Source of the DNA: CAVZCC01 sp963773765
GTDB lineage: Bacteria; Actinomycetota; Acidimicrobiia; Acidimicrobiales; Microtrichaceae
DNA: 64,000 bases
Reading direction: 5' to 3'
NCBI GenBank assembly: GCA_963773765.1
Contig: CAVZCC010000004.1
Coordinates: 124,001 to 188,000 of the forward strand
Part shown: positions 58,692 to 64,000 of the stretch, one piece after another
How the letters are laid out: the number at the start of each line of letters is the position of its first letter
Numbering within the stretch: the first letter of the stretch is position 1
The notes under the pieces: model-generated
The model's database searches: none
The model's input: only the letters and a program-made list of their open reading frames with translations
Told to the model about the DNA's origin: nothing
Position numbers and translations under genes: made by a program

Positions 58692-58831
58692 GTGGTGTCT
58701 CCAGGGAAAGTCCGCTCCATCCTACGGCGTGCGTTGCGGTTGCCTGACCGGTGGACGCGGATTTCACGCCGGATTCACACGGTCGCCGGGAACGGAGGCG
58801 GTTCATCGGGTGTGAACGCCTGCGGGGCCGG

Positions 58832-59773
58832 TCATCTTCCGCGTGGCACCCGCCCGGTGGACGGGTGTGACGGGTAGATCCCGTCCACGCCCGAGGCGTT
58901 GGCGGCGATGGAGGAGCGGATGGTCTCCACCACCACCCGTTGGGCCGCCGTCAGCAGGCTCCGCCGCCGCCGGGCCAGGCCCACGCTGCGGCCCGGGACG
59001 CCCTCCACCGGGATCCAGCGCCAGGTCCCGTCGTAGTTGGCCGGGATGGCGGAGGCCGGCACGATGCCGGCGCCGAAGCCGGCGAAGGCCAACGAGGTCA
59101 GCAGGCGCATGCCGTCGAACTCGGCCTTGGCCCGCAGTTCCACACCCTGCTGGGCGGCCGCGGCGTCCAGGACGTCCCGGAAGGCCGTGCCCCGGGCCTC
59201 CAGCAGCAGTTCGTGCCCGGCGAGCTCCACCAGGCTCACCGACGTGCGGTCGTGCAACGGGTGGCCGGCGGGCACGATCAGGACACGGTCCTCGTCGAAC
59301 AACGGCTCGATGATCAGGTCGGGCTCGTCGAGCGGGAGGTTGACCACCGCCAGGTCGATGCTGCCCGACACCAGGTTGAGCACCAGCGACGACGTCGTTG
59401 CGTCCAGCACGATGATGTGGACCGCGGGGTAGTCCTCGGACAGCGTGGTGAGCAGCGGCGGCACCAGCCAACGCGCCGTGGTGCCGATGGCGCCAAGGCG
59501 GACCGATCCGGACACCACGTCGCGCAGCGAGGCGACGTCGGAGTCGAGTGCGTCGAACTCGGCCTCGATCCGGCGGGCCCGTTCCAGCACCGCCCGGCCC
59601 TCGTCGGTGGGTTCGTTCGTCGACCGGTCGATCAGGGTCACGCCCAGCTCGCGCTCGAGGCGGGCGATGTGCGCGCTGACGTTGGACTGCACGGTGCCCA
59701 GGGCCCGTGCCGCGGAGGAGAAGGAGCGGTGCTCGGCCACCGCCACCAGGGCTCGGAGTTGCTTGCGATCCAT
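58832..59773 (-). CDS. LysR-family transcription regulator
   Basis: 313 residues. N-terminal winged helix: MDRKQLRALVAVAEHRSFSS, AARALGTVQSNVSAHIARLE. Effector-binding domain: SVRLGAIGTTARWLVPPLL and ELLLEARGTAFRDVLD. The target is probably the divergent HAD-PlsC gene or itself; the intergenic region has ACTATCTGGCATATTGCG, where a LysR T-N11-A site could lie. A C-terminal Arg/Pro tail is likely unstructured. Confidence 0.88.
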   Translation of the reverse strand: MDRKQLRALVAVAEHRSFSSAARALGTVQSNVSAHIARLERELGVTLIDRSTNEPTDEGRAVLERARRIEAEFDALDSDVASLRDVVSGSVRLGAIGTTARWLVPPLLTTLSEDYPAVHIIVLDATTSSLVLNLVSGSIDLAVVNLPLDEPDLIIEPLFDEDRVLIVPAGHPLHDRTSVSLVELAGHELLLEARGTAFRDVLDAAAAQQGVELRAKAEFDGMRLLTSLAFAGFGAGIVPASAIPANYDGTWRWIPVEGVPGRSVGLARRRRSLLTAAQRVVVETIRSSIAANASGVDGIYPSHPSTGRVPRGR

Positions 59774-59985
59774 CGCCTACGACGATACCAACTATCTGGC
59801 ATATTGCGTTGACCGATTGCTTGCTCGAGGATAACGTGTGCTGCATCAAGAACGACCGAGGTCGTGGACACCCCCCCGTCCCACTCGGTCCAGCGCCACG
59901 GTCCACCCCCCCGGACCGGAGGCGCAATGCTGAAGGACTGGCTCCCCCCGCCAGTCCTTCGGCCGTTTTGGATAGCTTGCGGGGC

Positions 59986-61432
59986 ATGCCGAACTCCCCG
60001 CAGGGCGCCGCGTTCTTCGACCTGGACCGGACCCTGCTGTCCGGCGGCAGCGGGCCCATCATCGGGGAGGCCCTGCGCAAGGTCGGCCTGCTGCCCGATC
60101 GCCGCATGGGCATCGAGACCGCCCTGTTCAAGGTGTTCGACGTCATCGGCGAGACCTGGCCGTCCATGCTGCTCACCCGCCAGGGGGCCCGCATGTCCAA
60201 GGGGTGGCAGATCGCGCTGGTGGACAAGGCGGCCCACCTGGCCGCCGAACCGCTGGCCGACGCCGTCCTGCCCTACGCCCACCACCTCTTCGACGAGCAC
60301 CGCGCCGCCGGCCGTCCGCTGGTCATGGCGACGACCACGCCCATCGACCTGATCCGCCCCCTCGCCAAGGCCCTGGGCTTCGACGACGTCATCGCCACCA
60401 CCTACGGCCGACGCGACGGGCACTTCGACGGCACGATCGACGGCGAGTTCGTCTGGGGCCGGGGCAAGGCCCGCTCGGTGGCGGAGTGGGCCGGTGCCCA
60501 CGACGTGGACCTGGACGTGAGCTACGCCTACTCCGACAGCTACTACGACGTGCCGCTGCTCTCCATCGTCGGCCACCCCCGCGCCGTGAACCCGGACCCA
60601 CGCATGGTGGCGGTCGCCACGCTGCGACGGTGGCCGATCGTCCACCTGGACGTGCCCGCCGGCGTGCCCAAGTTCGCCGGCGTCGAACCGCAGCGCATCC
60701 TGTTCCTGCTGGCCCAGGCCCAGTTCCTGCCGTGGGTGCGGTTCGAGCTGTCCGGGCTGGAGCACATCCCCCGGGTGGGTCCCGCCATCATCGTCGCCAA
60801 CCACCGGTCCTACCTGGATCCGCTGGCGCTGGGCTACCTGCTGGCCAAGCGGGGTCGGCCGGTGCGGTTCCTGGGCAAGAAGGAGGTCTTCGACGCCCCG
60901 ATCGTGGGCGACCTGGCCACCGCCATGGGGGGCATCCGGGTGGACCGCGGCACCGGCTCCGACGAACCGCTGCAGGCGGCCGAGGACGCGCTGGCCGCAG
61001 GGGAGATGGTGGCGATCATGCCCCAGGGGACCATTCCCCGTGGGCCCGCCTTCTTCGACCCGGCGCTCACCGGACGGTGGGGAGCGGCACGCCTGGCCCA
61101 CGCCTCCGGGCGCGCCCATCATCCCGGTCGGCCTGTGGGGCACCGAGCAGGTCTGGCCCCGCAGCGCCAGGATGCCGGACGTGACCAACGTGCTGCGCCC
61201 GCCCAGGGTGCAGGTCACGGTCGGTGACCCGGTTCCGCTGGAGCACGACAGCGTGGCACGGGACACCGAACGCATGATGGCCGCCATCGTGGACCTGCTG
61301 CCCCCGGAGGCCCGTGAGCAACGCGTGCCCACCCGGGAGGAACTGGCCCGCACCTATCCGGGCGGTGTGATCCCCGACGACCTGGGCGACGCGGCCGAGC
61401 ACGAGTCGTCCCGCCGCCCCGGCACCGACTGA
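59986..61432 (+). CDS. HAD-IB phosphatase fused to PlsC acyltransferase (one frameshift)
   Basis: About 482 residues. HAD part: AAFFDLDRTLLSGGSG (motif I), MATTTPIDLIRPLAKALGFD (motif II) and YAYSDSYYDVPLLSIVG (motif IV). PlsC part: AIIVANHRSYLDPLALGYL (H-x4-D), FLGKKEVFDAPIVGDLA and IMPQGTIPRGPAFFDPAL. Such fusions make and dephosphorylate lysophosphatidate-type lipids. Frame changes near 61108 where GCCCACGCCTCCGGGCGC has an extra base. ATG 59986 is seven bases after TAGCTT. Confidence 0.88.
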
Positions 61433-61541
61433 CTGCACGGACCGGCGGCGCCGGGCTCGCTCAAGTGGTGACTCGCTCGGACCGATACCGATTGCGTCCG
61501 GGCACGCCAGGGTGGCGGCCGAGGGACCCAGGGGCAGGTCC

Positions 61542-62751
61542 GTGTTCACACGCAGGTTCACGCTCACCCACGGCCGGACCGTGTCCCGACGAGGGCCCGT
61601 CGGTCTCGGCCCGGCGCTGGTCCTCGTGGTGGCAGCCGTCGCGGTGGGATGTGCACCGGCATCGGGGGGGACCCGGAGCGCGTCCGAACTCGGGATCCCG
61701 GTCGCGCGGGGCGCACGGCATGACCACGCTGCCGCCGGCCTCCCCACCCGATCCGCTCGTCCCCGTGACCACCGTGGAGCCGTCCCGGCCGCCCGGCCCC
61801 TCCGGCCCCCACCCCGTCGAGGGTTCCTTCATCACTCCCGGCGTTCGCTCCGGTGTCGGCGGATGCGCGCTGTTCCCGCGTGACAACGCCTTCCATGCGG
61901 ATGTGCGCCGGCTGCCCGTCCACCCACGTTCGACGCAGATGATCTCGGTCGCGGGACCGGAGCGGCAGGTCGGAGCAGGCTTCGGATCCGGGATCTGGAT
62001 GGGCTCACGGAAGGGCTTCCCCGTGAACGTGGTCGACGGCCGGTCGGCGGAGCACAAGGACATCATCGTGTCGCTCGCGTACCAGTACATGTCCGAGACA
62101 CAGGGCATCCCATGGCCCGAAGCGCCCATGTTCGAGGGGTGGCCGGGGCGGGCCTGGGACAAGCACCTGGTGACCGTCGACTCGTCGACCTGCCGGTCGT
62201 GGGAGCTCATCAATGTCCAGCCGCCGTGGGAGAACGCCTTCGGGTCGTTGCTGAACCGGTGGTACGCGGACGCATCGGTGTCCATCGACCTCTCGTCGAA
62301 CAGCGCCAGGCCTGGAGGCACCGTCATCGCGTCGGGCCTGTCCATCCTGGCGACACTGGTGCGCTACGACGAAGTGGCAAGTGGCCGGATCGACCACGCG
62401 CTCGGCATGGCCGTGCCCGTGTCTCGCAAGGGCGGTTCCGTGTGGCCCGCGCTCGGTGGGGACGGGACCTCCACCGATCCGGATGCCCCGCCCATGGGTT
62501 CCTGGCTGCGCCTCCGGCCGGATGTCGACCTGAGCGGGCTCGGGCCCCAGGCGCGGGTGGTCGCTGCGGCCCTCCAGGAGCACGGGGCGATCATCCAGGA
62601 CACCGGGCCGGCGCCGGGCATCCCGGGTGAGCCGGACGTCCGGTGGAACGACGTCGACCTGGCCGATCTCGGACGCTTCACGCTGTCGGACTTCGAGATC
62701 GTGGATCCCGCACCCATGCGGGTCCCGGGAACGGACCTCCGGATCCGATAG
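61542..62751 (+). CDS. Secreted lipoprotein, paralog of the convergent gene (one frameshift)
   Basis: About 400 residues. GTG 61542 begins a leader with lipobox AVAVGCA. The frame changes near 61720, then the mature part continues to 62751. A conserved C-terminal segment, DGTSTDPDAPPMGSWLRL, then PDVDLSGLGPQARVVAAALQ, is shared with the next gene. Family unknown; the repeated SWELI/VWELI and TxIASGL motifs suggest a large beta-rich extracellular domain, perhaps binding polysaccharide, but this is a guess. Confidence 0.7.
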
Positions 62752-62767
62752 GCCCGCTCACGGGCCC
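62752..62767. terminator. Hairpin between convergent paralogs
   Basis: GGCCCG and CGGGCC flank CTCA, beginning right after one stop and covering the other. Confidence 0.4.
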
Positions 62768-63891
62768 GGGGCCCTGGCTTCCATCGACTGCGGGGAGACC
62801 ACCACGCCGGAGGTGTCGACGATCTCGAAGTCGTCGATCGTCAGCTGGCCCAGCGTCTGGAGGTCGGCTCCGTCCCACCGTCGGTCGACGGTGCCGCGGA
62901 GGCCGAAACCGGGGCCCGTGTCGGACAGGAGGATGCCGTGGCGCTGCGCGGCTCTGGCGATCACCCCTGCCTGCGGACCCAGGCCGCTCAGGTCGGCGTC
63001 CGGCCGGAGCCGTAGCCATGAGCCCATGGGCGGGGCGTCCGGATCGGCGGAGGTCCCGTCACTGCCCCGGGCGGGCCAGACGAACTGACCCTGTGCGGTG
63101 TGGGGCACCGCACCCAGGATCATGTGGTTGATCGCGCCCGAGGCGACCTCGGCGTACGTGATGGTTCCGGGCAGCAGCGGGAGGCCCGAGGCGATCGTCG
63201 AGCCCGTCGGGTACTGGACGCTGTCCATGCTCCACGTCGCGCCGGCTCCCGCCTGCCAGGAGCCGAACCAGCGCCGCGCCGAGATCAGCTCCCAGACCCG
63301 CCGGCCCCGGACATCCAGGGCGAGGTAGTGCTGGTCCGCACCGTAGGTCGGCAGTCCCTCGATGTACGCGGGGTCGGTGATCGGGAACGGACCGCGGTAG
63401 GAGCCGCCCGGCCGGGGGAGGTCCACCTCCACCATCGGGGTCGTGGCGTCCACCAGGTTGAAGGGCATGCCCCAGGCGACGCCGTCGGTCACGACGCCCT
63501 GGAAGCCGGCCCCCAGCCGGATGCCGTCCTGGGAGGCGATCCACCGTTCGCTGTCGGCGGCCACCGGGAGGTCGGTCACCGTTCGGTAGAAGAACGCGCT
63601 GTCCGGGAGCAGCCGGGGCAGTGCCGGGAACTCTGGGACGAAGAACGGGGGTGGCCAGTACATCGCGGTCAGGACCAGCCCGAGCACGGCGACGACCGAT
63701 GCGGCGGTGACCCCGAGCGGCCGGCGTCGCCGATCGGGATCACGCCGGCTCCTCCTGCGTCGGCCGAGGATGGCGACGGTCAAGGCGATCACGCCCGTCA
63801 GGAGCATCAAGCGGCCCAATCCGCCCATCAGGAAGTCGGATCCCGGCGTGAGCACGTCGGGTCCGACGATCATCGGATCCCCGTCCGCCAC
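62758..63891 (-). CDS. Membrane-anchored envelope protein, paralog of the convergent lipoprotein
   Basis: 377 residues from GTG 63891. Two N-terminal hydrophobic segments (LGRLMLLTGVIALTVAILG and VTAASVVAVLGLVLTAMY) with a basic loop between (RRRRSRRDPDRRRR) anchor it. The extracellular part includes DSAFFYRTVTDLPVAADSER, VWELISARRWFGSWQ, GSTIASGLPLLPGTITYAEV and the shared DGTSADPDAPPMGSWLRL segment. Same unknown family as the lipoprotein at 61542; six bases separate their stops. Confidence 0.75.
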   Translation of the reverse strand: MADGDPMIVGPDVLTPGSDFLMGGLGRLMLLTGVIALTVAILGRRRRSRRDPDRRRRPLGVTAASVVAVLGLVLTAMYWPPPFFVPEFPALPRLLPDSAFFYRTVTDLPVAADSERWIASQDGIRLGAGFQGVVTDGVAWGMPFNLVDATTPMVEVDLPRPGGSYRGPFPITDPAYIEGLPTYGADQHYLALDVRGRRVWELISARRWFGSWQAGAGATWSMDSVQYPTGSTIASGLPLLPGTITYAEVASGAINHMILGAVPHTAQGQFVWPARGSDGTSADPDAPPMGSWLRLRPDADLSGLGPQAGVIARAAQRHGILLSDTGPGFGLRGTVDRRWDGADLQTLGQLTIDDFEIVDTSGVVVSPQSMEARAPGP

Positions 63892-63909
63892 GACGGTCAG
63901 GGTACCGGG

Positions 63910-64000
63910 TCATTCCGGTCCGCCGTGGCGGGGCACGGCGTCGAGCCCGGTCAGGATGACCCCAAGCCTCCGGCGGTGGGTTTGTTCGCGCCGGTGATCT
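63910..64000 (-). CDS. C-terminal fragment of a gene entering from the right
   Basis: The minus frame reads ITGANKPTAGGLGVILTGLD then AVPRHGGPE-stop, ending at 63910. Its composition and stop are gene-like, but too little is visible to name it. It would be same-strand and just upstream of the paralog gene at 63891. Confidence 0.45.
   Translation of the reverse strand, partial: DHRREQTHRRRLGVILTGLDAVPRHGGPE

Overview
The window is GC-rich actinobacterial chromosome. Supporting signs are the CarD regulator, a mycothiol-dependent DinB/MDMPI protein, an Rv1264-like class III cyclase, a reverse-order GNAT/acyl-CoA synthetase protein, GTG starts, and many starts preceded by a -10-like hexamer (probably leaderless mRNAs). 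Gene content and lack of Streptomyces or Mycobacterium hallmarks would fit class Acidimicrobiia, but that placement is inference. At least 14 genes, many of them conserved housekeeping genes, contain single-base frameshifts, several of which are clearly one-base insertions. This points to uncorrected long-read assembly rather than real decay, so those genes are reported across the breaks.

Layout. 1-23 kb is mostly core: sulfotransferase, quinone oxidoreductase, CAP lipoprotein, a nonapeptide-repeat protein with an RDD membrane protein, DUF4262, MDMPI, a SET-domain protein, carD, a glycosyltransferase, lgt, a serine hydrolase, a PhyH dioxygenase, a DEAD-box helicase, a NUDIX hydrolase and an orphan N6-adenine methylase. 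These are followed by a SAM riboswitch with metX and a Cys/Met sulfhydrylase, fpg, DUF4202 and a zinc-ribbon protein. tRNA-Gly (22.93 kb) opens a lower-GC block to about 26.9 kb with broken genes for small membrane and WYxDP/WWDG (DUF2510-like) proteins. A core stretch follows with a membrane-anchored EEP phosphatase, tRNA-Cys and RecQ. tRNA-Val (32.03 kb) opens a second block (32.1-38.9 kb) holding more DUF2510/SHOCT-type membrane proteins, lipoproteins and a redox operon (cupin, duplicated C_GCAxxG_C_C protein, flavodoxin-fold quinone reductase, 2TM protein). From 38.98 kb the core resumes: isochorismatase and MFS transporter, secreted proteins, CocE/NonD hydrolase, alpha/beta hydrolase, VAT1-like reductase, a molybdopterin oxidoreductase, a DUF885 peptidase, GNAT-acyl-CoA synthetase, acyl-CoA dehydrogenase, DUF971, a PIG3-like reductase, adenylate cyclase, citrate synthase, LysR, a HAD-PlsC fusion and a convergent pair of paralogous envelope proteins.

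Functional links. metX and the sulfhydrylase form a methionine operon under SAM control. Citrate synthase and the cyclase are co-oriented and 22 bp apart. The redox operon has translational coupling (ATGA overlap). The two accessory blocks share a protein family and perhaps an extracellular domain, and both begin just after a tRNA gene, although no integrase is visible.
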